64,000 nt of DNA. Origin: CAVVGZ01 sp963747965. GTDB taxonomy: Bacteria; Chloroflexota; Anaerolineae; Anaerolineales; Anaerolineaceae. Made by a program: the position numbers and the translations under genes. Below the pieces are notes generated by a model that was not told where the DNA came from, searched no databases, and saw nothing but the letters and a program-made list of their open reading frames with translations. Within the stretch, counting starts at the first letter, position 1, and every line of letters begins with the position of its first letter. The stretch is from assembly GCA_963747965.1 (NCBI GenBank), contig CAVVGZ010000008.1:248001-312000 (forward strand). Direction: 5' to 3'. Positions 9,881 to 17,324 of this stretch are shown here, piece by piece.

Positions 9881-10651
9881 TCAGGATTTACTTCTCCAAA
9901 CATAGATTCCCAAACCCACCCCAATTAGGACCAGTATTCCTCCCACAATTCCCAGCAGCGGTGATCTCCCGCCTTCACTTACCGGTACTGGAACCGCCAT
10001 AGCACTGATCTGTGCACCAAAATCTAATATGGAGCTCTCTCCGGCACGCAGGGTCAGGGAATAATTCATCAATGTGGTCGAATTATAGCCTTCCGGGGCA
10101 GCCACACTGATATTGTATTCCCCTTCCGGAATATCCGGGAAACATAATGGCTCCAATCCAAAAATGGTGGTGTCCACCAGGGAAATATCCCCCTCCCGGT
10201 TTGTTACACTGACTTCACCACCCGGGATTACCGCTTCATTCTCCTCTGCCAGGGCATTACCGTTCACATCATTGTATAGAAAAACGCAGATAGAGCCGTT
10301 TCCATTGAAAGGCGTTGGCGTTGGACCGGATGGCGTGGGTGTAGCGGCAGGTGCCGCTGGTGCTTCCTGGACAACCCCCAGCAGCAACTCCTGCCCCTCT
10401 CCGAGTGTGCAATCGGCATCAAGGTTGTTAAGTGCCCGGATTTGGTCAATGGAGGTCCCGGTTTTCAACGAGATACTCAGACAGTTCTCTCCGGCACTGA
10501 CAATGTAAAGAATCCTTCCATTTGCACTTGCGGTAGGGGTTTGGTATACCACCTGCGGATTTGGCTTGGCAGATACCGGGAATGATAGGAGCAGAAGGAC
10601 GAATCCCACCCACAAAATTCCAGAAATGCTGAGGAAGATTTTATTTTTCAT
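9881..10651 (-). CDS. Surface-anchored LysM-domain protein
   Basis: A 256-aa exported protein. It has an N-terminal signal peptide (MKNKIFLSISG... ending near SAKP), a LysM-like module (ILYIVSAGENCLSISLKTGTSIDQIRALNN), a Thr/Pro-rich linker, and a beta-sandwich resembling SdrD/SpaA-type B domains (DVNGNALAEENEAVIPGGEVSV). It ends in a C-terminal transmembrane helix and a short basic tail. LysM modules bind peptidoglycan or related polymers, so a cell-envelope role is likely. The start is taken at the ATG at 10651, seven codons from the signal hydrophobic core; an earlier codon at 10669 is possible. It lies 66 bases downstream of recN. Confidence 0.75.
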   Translation of the reverse strand: MKNKIFLSISGILWVGFVLLLLSFPVSAKPNPQVVYQTPTASANGRILYIVSAGENCLSISLKTGTSIDQIRALNNLDADCTLGEGQELLLGVVQEAPAAPAATPTPSGPTPTPFNGNGSICVFLYNDVNGNALAEENEAVIPGGEVSVTNREGDISLVDTTIFGLEPLCFPDIPEGEYNISVAAPEGYNSTTLMNYSLTLRAGESSILDFGAQISAMAVPVPVSEGGRSPLLGIVGGILVLIGVGLGIYVWRSKS

Positions 10652-10717
10652 AAGACACCAGAGCGTCATTATAACATTGCACGCACAATATGGATGTTCA
10701 TACCAGGCAGGATTGAA

Positions 10718-12466
10718 TCATTCGTTAGTTGAACCGGAGGACTGGACCATCCGTTTTCGAGCCTGGTCAAGGGTATCCCGGGCAGCCTGCAGGTTTGCTT
10801 CGCTAACACCACCAATCATTTGTGCCAATTCTTCCTGCTGATTCGAACCGCTCAACTCTTCCACACTTGTGATGGTTCGTCCATCATCCACCTGCTTGCT
10901 CACCTTGTAGTGCTGCTCCCCAAAGGCAGCTAACTGGGGAAGATGGGTAACACATAAGACCTGGTGCTGCCTGGCTAGCTGCCATAATTTTTCGCCAACC
11001 ACAAAACCTACCCGTCCGCCAATTCCCTGGTCTATTTCATCGAAAATCAGGGTGGGAATAAAATCTGCCCTGGCAAGCACGTGTTTTAAAGCCAGCATAA
11101 GCCGGGAAGTCTCCCCTCCCGAGGCTATTTTTACCAGCGGCTTAAATCCCTCACCGGGGTTTGGCGCAATGAGGAACTCAATCTGGTCAATACCCGTTTC
11201 ATCAAATGCAGCCTGCTTCCCGTCTTCCATCAGGACCCCGGAGGAAGACGGATGAAAACCAAATTTTACGAGAATCTGCGCCCCGGACATATTGAGATCG
11301 TTGAGTTGGAGTTCAATTTGGCTGCACAGGGTTGCAGCAGCCTGTTTGCGGTACTGCGAGAGAGCTGATCCCTGGTTCCCAATTAATAAGAGAAGTTCTT
11401 TTTCTGCCTTTTCCAACTCTGCGATTTGTTCACCTGCATGAACCAGATTATCAAGACGCCGCGCAGTTTGATTTTCAAATTTCAGTACTGCTTCAACCGA
11501 ACCGCCATATTTCCGCATGAGGTTATGAAGCAGGTTGATGCGCTCCTCTACCTGCTCCAGCCGGCGGGGATTAAATTCAATGGTATCCAGGTAATCCCTG
11601 AGGCTCAATGCCAGCTCAGATAGGTTTTCGGCAATGCTCCCAGCCTGTCCAGCAAGATCATACTGGCTGCTGTCAATTTTGCTCAGAGAATTCAAACTAT
11701 GGACAACTTGTCCGATCATTTCCGATATGGAAGGTGTCTCCGGTGTGCTCTCCTCCAACAATGCCAGGCTTTGCTGGACAAATTCGGCCAGGCTGCCGGC
11801 ATTCGCCAGGCGATCGCGTTCCACAAGCAGCTGTTTCTCCTCGCCTGAAACCAGCCGTGCCGAGCGTATTTCTGCAACCTGAAAATTAAGCAGCTCAGAC
11901 TGGCGGGAGGTCTCCTCTTCGCTCTTCTTTAGTTGGTGAAGTTCGCGTCTTAAATTCACCAGCTTGCGGTAGGTTTGCTGGTACGGTTCTAAAAGTGCTT
12001 CGCTTTTTGCAAATCGGTCCAATAAACCCAGGTGGTTGTTTACATTTAACAGGGAAAGATGTTCTGATTGCCCGTGGATATCAACCAGGAAACTGCCTAT
12101 CTCTCGAAGCAGCGCAACATTGACGGAGTGACCATTAATGCGTGCCACACTGCGCCCTTCCCTCCGGATCTCGCGGGATAGGGTTAAATAATTTTCATCC
12201 TCAACCAGATCTTCGCCCATCAGAACATCAAGAATGCCCTGGCGGGAAGATTCTGGGAGCTTAAAGGTTGCTTCAACCAGTGCCCGGTCAAAACCAGCAC
12301 GGATTAAAACAGTTTCCGTCCTTCCCCCCATAACTGCCATTATCGCATCCAGTATGATCGACTTACCAGCCCCAGTCTCCCCGGTAAATGTCACCAGTCC
12401 GGGACCAAACCGGATATCTAAATGATCAACGATTGCAAAATTTTCTATGCGCAGTTCTAATAGCAT
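10718..12466 (-). CDS. recN: DNA repair protein RecN
   Basis: An SMC-like ATPase acting at double-strand breaks. Visible features are the Walker A GETGAGKS (29-36), the Q-loop region, a long coiled-coil middle (about 155-390), the ABC signature SGGETSR, and the Walker B LIFDEIDQGIGG near residue 500. At 582 aa the gene is full length and intact. It is the distal gene of the nadK-zinc membrane protein-recN block, 30 bases after its neighbour. Confidence 0.96.
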   Translation of the reverse strand: MLLELRIENFAIVDHLDIRFGPGLVTFTGETGAGKSIILDAIMAVMGGRTETVLIRAGFDRALVEATFKLPESSRQGILDVLMGEDLVEDENYLTLSREIRREGRSVARINGHSVNVALLREIGSFLVDIHGQSEHLSLLNVNNHLGLLDRFAKSEALLEPYQQTYRKLVNLRRELHQLKKSEEETSRQSELLNFQVAEIRSARLVSGEEKQLLVERDRLANAGSLAEFVQQSLALLEESTPETPSISEMIGQVVHSLNSLSKIDSSQYDLAGQAGSIAENLSELALSLRDYLDTIEFNPRRLEQVEERINLLHNLMRKYGGSVEAVLKFENQTARRLDNLVHAGEQIAELEKAEKELLLLIGNQGSALSQYRKQAAATLCSQIELQLNDLNMSGAQILVKFGFHPSSSGVLMEDGKQAAFDETGIDQIEFLIAPNPGEGFKPLVKIASGGETSRLMLALKHVLARADFIPTLIFDEIDQGIGGRVGFVVGEKLWQLARQHQVLCVTHLPQLAAFGEQHYKVSKQVDDGRTITSVEELSGSNQQEELAQMIGGVSEANLQAARDTLDQARKRMVQSSGSTNE

Positions 12467-12496
12467 ATCCTGGATGCTTTCTCCTGGCCATCATGT

Positions 12497-13039
12497 TTAT
12501 ACGCGTATGCCGCTCAACCGGTAATAGAGCGTGCTTGCAACCAGGAAGGTGTAAACTCCCCTCCACAGCAGCGGAAACATCCCTGAAAAAAACATACCGC
12601 TGCCACTCCCGGATGAGAATGCAATATCAAATAGGTTGAAGATAATATATGGCAGGCTTCCAAAAATGGCGGCTGCGGTAACCCATATAAATAGATTTTT
12701 TGACCTCCGTTTATTAATTACCCGGCGTACCACTTCTGCGATGAGCATTCCAAAAATTGGCCCGATAAACACGGTAAAGAAACCCAGGAAGGATGCAAAA
12801 TAGGCACCAATAAAGGCTAAAACAAAAGCAATCAACATCGAAAGTGGATAATCTATCCATTTAGCGGTGTCAAATACTTTCTGCTGGGAACGAACACACT
12901 CCACGCAGCGGTATCCAGTCGGGGTTAGGGTGGCACAGCTCGTACAGATGGGTTTTTCACAGCGGTTGCAGCGCAGCAGTGTCTCCCGGTCTGGGTGGCG
13001 GTAGCAAAATAGTTTAGATTGAGTTCCTTCGATTGTCAT
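12497..13039 (-). CDS. Membrane protein with rhomboid-type N-terminal zinc-binding domain
   Basis: About 180 aa. The N-terminal 45 residues form a Cys/His cluster (CYRHPDRETLLRCNRCEKPICTSC, then GYRCVECV) like the zinc-binding domain found before many bacterial rhomboid proteases. The rest has about four hydrophobic helices but no rhomboid GxSG or His motif, so it is not a rhomboid. Function is unknown. The ATG at 13039 overlaps the last 26 bases of nadK, indicating translational coupling. recN follows 30 bases later. Confidence 0.65.
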   Translation of the reverse strand: MTIEGTQSKLFCYRHPDRETLLRCNRCEKPICTSCATLTPTGYRCVECVRSQQKVFDTAKWIDYPLSMLIAFVLAFIGAYFASFLGFFTVFIGPIFGMLIAEVVRRVINKRRSKNLFIWVTAAAIFGSLPYIIFNLFDIAFSSGSGSGMFFSGMFPLLWRGVYTFLVASTLYYRLSGIRV

Positions 13040-13910
13040 CAATATCACCTGTTATTGGATTTTGTTCCATGTACCTGTTAATATTCCGGTAAAAATATCC
13101 CCTGTCCTGAAAACGGACAAATTTCACGAGATGGTCGGAAGCTTTCACCCGGACTTCATCCCCATCCAGCATAACCACCGGGGTATGTCCATCCACACTG
13201 AAGACTGCTTCATGGGTAGTATTAACTTTAATCAACACATTGGCGCCCTGGGAAAGGATAATGGCTCGATCCGGGGAGAGATGGGGCGCTACCGGTATGA
13301 CCAGGATATTTCGTAGTTCTGGCGGCATGATCGGGCCTCCTACCGCTAATGCATATGCTGTTGAACCGGTTGGGGTTGCCGCGATTAAACCATCAGCCAC
13401 ATAAGAAGCCAGCAGATAGCCATCCACGCTGGCATGCAGTTGAATGGGGCGCACATACCGCCCCCGGCATACCACAACCTCATTGAGAACCTGCCAGTCT
13501 CCCAGGCATAGATTATCGCGCCAGTGTTCGGCTTTAAGCATCATACGCTCTTCCAGCCGGTATTCTCCTTGCAGCAACAGCTTCAGCTTCTTTTTCCATT
13601 GATCGCGCTTCACCTCAATCAGGAAGCCGATCCGCCCCATATTGATCCCCAGGATTGGTAAAGAGATAGGTCCACACAGATGACCTGCGCGCAGCATGGT
13701 CCCATCCCCACCCAGTACAATCAACAGGTCAAATTGACCAACAGCTATTTTCTCCCGCAAGTCATTATCATAGAGTGATGCTGTGATGACAGGTTCAACC
13801 CCATTATCCCTGAGATATTGGGCTACTTTGATGGCCTCATTAATTGCTTCCGGCATGGTTGGATGGGAGGCAATGGCAATTCTTTGGTTGATGGATGGAT
13901 TTTTTTTCAT
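13014..13910 (-). CDS. nadK: NAD kinase
   Basis: Phosphorylates NAD to NADP in the cytoplasm. Diagnostic motifs are GGDGTMLRAGH (GGDG at 67-70), INMGRIGFL, and DGLIAATPTGSTAYALAVGGPI, the NAD-binding signature. At 298 aa it is standard length. The ATG at 13910 gives a natural N-terminus, although no strong ribosome site precedes it. Its 3' end overlaps the zinc-ribbon membrane protein, which links it to recN; nadK-recN adjacency is common in bacteria. Confidence 0.95.
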   Translation of the reverse strand: MKKNPSINQRIAIASHPTMPEAINEAIKVAQYLRDNGVEPVITASLYDNDLREKIAVGQFDLLIVLGGDGTMLRAGHLCGPISLPILGINMGRIGFLIEVKRDQWKKKLKLLLQGEYRLEERMMLKAEHWRDNLCLGDWQVLNEVVVCRGRYVRPIQLHASVDGYLLASYVADGLIAATPTGSTAYALAVGGPIMPPELRNILVIPVAPHLSPDRAIILSQGANVLIKVNTTHEAVFSVDGHTPVVMLDGDEVRVKASDHLVKFVRFQDRGYFYRNINRYMEQNPITGDIDDNRRNSI

Positions 13911-13968
13911 AAAATTTGTTTCAGAAATCAGCCTTTTTCCTTCCGGTTTTACTCTTCATTTGCCGGTG

Positions 13969-14529
13969 TCACAATCGTTGACCGCACATGTGACGATATC
14001 CACAGCGTTCGCAGCGGTTTGCATCTTCATGAGTCCGGTCCACGTGTTCCAACTGTTTTTGTCTACGGATCAATTTGATTAATTCTAACAAATCCCCTTC
14101 CATTTGCGCGGTGAAATCCATTCCATAAATTCGGTTACGGTATTTCAATAACCCATATGGGGGGCGTTTGCCGGTTGTCCGCTCAACCAATAAACAATAT
14201 GCCGCCAGCTGCATGACATGATTTTGATAAGGTTCGGGGGGTGCCCAGCTGCTTTTTAGTTCTACCGGGATAAGAATACCTGCTTTGTCCTGTATTAAAT
14301 AATCCGGTTTTCCAACCAGGCCGGACAATGGATCAAATAGAGGCTTTTCAACTTTATCCCATCTGCTGGTGTCGCTGTAAACAACTCTTCCCTGCGGTAA
14401 ACCGGTTTTCAATCCCTTCCGTTTTGCCAGAATTAGCAAAAGGGCGGCAAGGAAAATGAAGAAAAAAGCTACCAGAAACCAAAAATCCGTCTGGTAGCCT
14501 GTTAAAATACTTGTCTTCAATCCAACCAC
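13969..14529 (-). CDS. Membrane-anchored Cas4-like PD-(D/E)XK nuclease subunit
   Basis: A 186-aa protein with one N-terminal transmembrane helix (FWFLVAFFFIFLAALLLIL) followed by a Cas4/RecB-type nuclease core: GKPDYL (Asp), IPVELKSS (the ExK pair), and QLAAYCLLVE (the QxxxY motif). The C-terminus has three cysteines (CERCGYRHMC), as in the Fe-S site of Cas4. The fourth, N-terminal Cas4 cysteine is on the preceding small protein. The frame starts at GTG 14529, or TTG 14520 overlapping the upstream TGA. It is likely a DNA nuclease at the membrane. Whether the pair is one frameshifted gene or two genes is unresolved. Confidence 0.75.
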   Translation of the reverse strand: MVGLKTSILTGYQTDFWFLVAFFFIFLAALLLILAKRKGLKTGLPQGRVVYSDTSRWDKVEKPLFDPLSGLVGKPDYLIQDKAGILIPVELKSSWAPPEPYQNHVMQLAAYCLLVERTTGKRPPYGLLKYRNRIYGMDFTAQMEGDLLELIKLIRRQKQLEHVDRTHEDANRCERCGYRHMCGQRL

Positions 14530-14756
14530 TTCGAGGTGAGGGCTGACGCCAGGATCACTAATGCAGCCAAAAGCAAAATCCAGGCTGCCGCCCTTAATGC
14601 CCTTACCAGCAGCACATCCCTGCCATGTGTCTGATGATACTGGTTTCCTAGATTGAGTTGGTGTTTATTTCCGGGAATTTCACCCTGCTGTTGATACCAC
14701 CATGCCCGCCCGCAGTATAAATAGGAACTGATTTCAGAAGCACGAACTGGCTGCAT
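14517..14756 (-). CDS. Small membrane protein carrying the Cas4 N-terminal cysteine motif
   Basis: A 79-aa protein. The N-terminus ASEISSYLYCGRAWWYQQQG matches the Cas4 N-terminal motif (I-S-x-Y-x-x-C-x-R-x-W-W-Y), whose cysteine ligates the Fe-S cluster. A single transmembrane helix (about residues 56-76) ends the protein. It starts at the ATG at 14756 with GGAG six bases upstream inside the translin gene end, and overlaps the nuclease gene by 13 bases. It probably supplies the missing cluster ligand to the nuclease subunit. It could instead be the N-terminus of a single polypeptide split by an indel near 14525. Confidence 0.65.
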   Translation of the reverse strand: MQPVRASEISSYLYCGRAWWYQQQGEIPGNKHQLNLGNQYHQTHGRDVLLVRALRAAAWILLLAALVILASALTSKWLD

Positions 14757-14757
14757 A

Positions 14758-15417
14758 TCAGTCTCCCGTATCTTCTAAGTGGTTCATCATCATTGTCATA
14801 AGGTCAATTAATTTTTGCTCCCGCAGGCTCAGGGTTAGATCCCCGCGGGTACGCTCCAAAATACTGCGGGCGACATCCGTTTGACGCCGGAGACCATTTG
14901 TGACTGCATCTGGATAATCAATGGTAACCAGCAGGGTATATATTTCATCCATGCAGGATAACAGACGCTCGGCTTCCGGCGAGTATCCCTGGCGTAATAT
15001 GTCCAGGCAGCGCCGTCTCAATTCCCCCACCGATTCAGCCAGCCCATTCATATACGTAGCGCATTCCACTTCCAGATCATCTGCGGTGGGCAGAGGTTCA
15101 TTGGTTATTAATGCAAAGGTGACATTGGCCTCCACATATTCCTTTATTGCATCCTGGGTGTATCCCGCAAAAAATAAATCCGGGAAATCATTTAAATCCT
15201 GTCTTAATGCCTCTACCAGTTGGCCGGCCTGCTTGAGATAATCCCCTGCTAGGTCACTCTCCTCGCGGTGTATGGCGCGGATGGCGTTGGCGGAGCAGCG
15301 TGTCAACAATCGTGACTGCTTTAATGCTTGATCGCGTGCTTTCGTGCGCGTTTCAAAAATACCGTGAACTTGCTCGGTGATTCCGGCCAGGTTTTGGATT
15401 TCATTCGATTTATTCAT
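14758..15417 (-). CDS. Translin family protein
   Basis: A 219-aa all-helical protein matching the archaeal/bacterial translin group: RDQALKQSRLLTRCSANAIRAIHR near the N-terminus, GYTQDAIKEYVEA (the acidic helix), LNGLAESVGELRRRCLDILR, then MDEIYTLLVTIDYPDAVTNGLRR and ERTRGDLT. Translins form ring oligomers binding single-stranded RNA or DNA, and with TRAX-type subunits cleave RNA. These proteins are sometimes misannotated as haloacid dehalogenases. The ATG overlaps the DUF3467 stop (ATGA), and the Cas4-like gene starts one base after its stop, so coupling is tight. Confidence 0.8.
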   Translation of the reverse strand: MNKSNEIQNLAGITEQVHGIFETRTKARDQALKQSRLLTRCSANAIRAIHREESDLAGDYLKQAGQLVEALRQDLNDFPDLFFAGYTQDAIKEYVEANVTFALITNEPLPTADDLEVECATYMNGLAESVGELRRRCLDILRQGYSPEAERLLSCMDEIYTLLVTIDYPDAVTNGLRRQTDVARSILERTRGDLTLSLREQKLIDLMTMMMNHLEDTGD

Positions 15418-15761
15418 TGCTCATCCAGTTTGTCGTCAGGAGATTGGGGTGGTTTATCCGGCGGGTGAATGGAGCGGAACAACTCGTTCACCAGCCCGCT
15501 GGTTTCACCGGGTAGCCGTATCTCTCCAAAATTTGCCTCGTATCGGGATAGGTTTTCTCCCAGTACACGCAAAAGAAGCTTGGCTCCAAGCGGAGACATG
15601 ATCAGCCTCGACTTAATCACTGGTGATGATTGTCCTGGCAGCATCCGCAAGAAATCCAGGATTACCTCCGCTTGTGTATGGCTTATGCGGGCGACATTCG
15701 CATAAATAGGCTCAAGATCATCTGGCAGGATAAACTGGGGGATTTTATTTCCAGGGCTCAC
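15414..15761 (-). CDS. DUF3467 family protein
   Basis: A 115-aa protein. The core (YANVARISHTQAEVILDFL, then SRLIMSPLGAKLLLRVLGENLSRYEANFGEI) matches the DUF3467 pattern of a small alpha/beta protein of unknown function. The last 25 residues are a Pro/Asp-rich tail. Translation appears to start at GTG 15761, with AAGGAA upstream. It sits between ssb (19 bases) and translin (4-base overlap), so it is part of the same transcript. Confidence 0.75.
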   Translation of the reverse strand: MSPGNKIPQFILPDDLEPIYANVARISHTQAEVILDFLRMLPGQSSPVIKSRLIMSPLGAKLLLRVLGENLSRYEANFGEIRLPGETSGLVNELFRSIHPPDKPPQSPDDKLDEQ

Positions 15762-15780
15762 AGGTTTCCTTTATCCCATC

Positions 15781-16176
15781 CTAAAAGGGAATGTTCTCCT
15801 CGTCGATAGGCTCTTTTTCGACCGACTCGCTCGCACTGCCTTCCGATCTGCCGGAGAGGAAGCGCACCGTGGTTGCCGTCACTTCATAAGACGACCCGTG
15901 GGTTCCATCCTGGCGCTGGTATACCCGCGGTGCTCCGGTTTCCTTATCAGGAGTAATTCGTCCTTCAATCAGCACGCTGCTGCCCTTTTTAAGGTAGGAA
16001 TTACAACTTTCGGCGGTCTTTTCCCAGGTTGTGATCCGGAACCAGATCGTTTTCTTGTACTCACCGAAACCATCCGATACAGCAACATTAAAACTGGTAA
16101 CAGCTTTTCCGTCCGGTGTATAGCGCATTTCCGGATCTTTTCCTAAATTTCCTGCTAAAACAATCGTATGGTACAT
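15781..16176 (-). CDS. ssb: Single-stranded DNA-binding protein
   Basis: An OB-fold protein that coats ssDNA in replication and repair. The N-terminus MYHTIVLAGNLGKDPEMRYTPDGKAV and FRITTWEKTAE are typical of bacterial SSB. The chain ends in the acidic interaction tip DEENIPF. At 131 aa it is slightly short because the linker is small. The start ATG at 16176 has GGAG six bases upstream. It leads the DUF3467-translin-Cas4-like cluster. Confidence 0.95.
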   Translation of the reverse strand: MYHTIVLAGNLGKDPEMRYTPDGKAVTSFNVAVSDGFGEYKKTIWFRITTWEKTAESCNSYLKKGSSVLIEGRITPDKETGAPRVYQRQDGTHGSSYEVTATTVRFLSGRSEGSASESVEKEPIDEENIPF

Positions 16177-16318
16177 GACAGTCTCCTTTTCTGGTTATTA
16201 ATTCTTACCTTGTAGTGCATATTAAAATAATTTTATACCAATTTCCCGGTATTTGCTGGCAGTCTGAAGGGATAGTTGGCATCGGCATGTTTTAAACAAA
16301 CGGGCTTTTTAATTCCAT

Positions 16319-17143
16319 TCAAGGGAGGGATGTGGAAATGCCTGGATCGGGTGGTTTGGTTTCCTGGATTATTTCAACCCCTCGTAGGGTTAGGTCGGAG
16401 AAAGATACAGTCAGGGCAGTGTCTCCCGCTGAACGGGCAAAAAATCCAACATATCCCTCCTTCCAGACAGGATCTTTTACTGAAAACTGGTAATGGTCAT
16501 TAACAAACACGCTTTTCTCATTACCGGAAGCCCATAAACCCACCCGGATGTCTAAAGGTGAGCCTGGGGGGACCTGGCTGCTGACCACCCAATCTTGCAA
16601 TACGGTAAAAACTCCGTTTCGCACAGACTCCAGGCGCAGCTCGCCGCTGCAATTGATTATCAATCGGTAATAATCCAGGGGAGAATTGACCCGGAATAAT
16701 ACCCCGTAGGAATCTCCATTCCGGCATAGGCTGGGGCTGGCAGTGAGCTCCAGGTAAAAGTCTTTCACCAGGTCTGCTTTACGAAAGGTAAACAGGCTTG
16801 CCTTGGGCTGAGAGATTGTAATGGTCAGTTCATCATTCCCAAACAGGATTGTTCCCTTTTCCGAGCGGTGGGTTTCCCAGTTGGATTGCTCCTTGAAGGT
16901 ATCCGTAAAAATTACATCACCCAAGCCAGGGCGCAAATCCGGGGTTGGTAGTATTGGGGGAGTAGGACTTGCTTTAGCGGTTGGTGTTGCGGGAAACCAC
17001 ACTGGGCTAGCCGTGGGTGTCACAATTCTCGTTGCGGGAACAGGGGTTAGTGTATTGACCGGGGTAACCTGCCGTGCGGGTGAGCAGCCAGAAAAGGTTA
17101 AATAGCAAGAGAGAATGAATAGGATTGCAATCTTGCTTCTCAT
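16319..17143 (-). CDS. Lipoprotein with LamG/3-keto-disaccharide hydrolase-like domain
   Basis: A predicted surface lipoprotein of about 274 aa. It has a signal peptide with a lipobox ending FSGC, then a Thr/Pro-rich linker to about residue 75, then a concanavalin-like beta-sandwich (VIFTDTFKEQSNWETH, SYGVLFRVNSPLDYYRL, EGYVGFFARSAGD). Such domains often bind carbohydrates, but no catalytic residues can be assigned. The ATG at 17143 is favoured over 17158 as it places the basic residues next to the hydrophobic core. A similar C-terminal domain appears in the partial gene at 63815-64000. Confidence 0.7.
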   Translation of the reverse strand: MRSKIAILFILSCYLTFSGCSPARQVTPVNTLTPVPATRIVTPTASPVWFPATPTAKASPTPPILPTPDLRPGLGDVIFTDTFKEQSNWETHRSEKGTILFGNDELTITISQPKASLFTFRKADLVKDFYLELTASPSLCRNGDSYGVLFRVNSPLDYYRLIINCSGELRLESVRNGVFTVLQDWVVSSQVPPGSPLDIRVGLWASGNEKSVFVNDHYQFSVKDPVWKEGYVGFFARSAGDTALTVSFSDLTLRGVEIIQETKPPDPGISTSLP

Positions 17144-17286
17144 AAGGAATAAATTCACCAGGCTCTTCTCTTAAATAATCTCTTGCCGAAATTTTATCGG
17201 ATACTTCAATCGATACAAACGCTGAAATTGCACCCAATGATAAAAATCATAACCGATCCTGGACGATCATTCAAGTTCAACATGGA

Positions 17287-17314
17287 TTGAAATCTGTAGG
17301 AATCATACTATAAT
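17287..17314 (+). promoter_or_regulatory. Sigma-70-type promoter of the BTAD/STAND regulator
   Basis: TTGAAA at 17287-17292, a 16-base spacer, and TATAAT at 17309-17314. The GTG start codon of the regulator is at 17325, only 10 bases after the -10 box, and no ribosome site lies between. The mRNA is probably leaderless or has a leader of a few bases. Confidence 0.65.
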
Positions 17315-17324
17315 GATTTGAAGC

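Noticed and set aside
13969..14756. CRISPR-Cas locus suggested by Cas4-like genes
   Set aside because: No repeat-spacer array and no cas1, cas2 or effector gene is visible anywhere in the window.
14758..15417. Haloacid dehalogenase annotation for the translin-like gene
   Set aside because: The all-helical sequence and motifs fit translin; no DxDxT motif is present.
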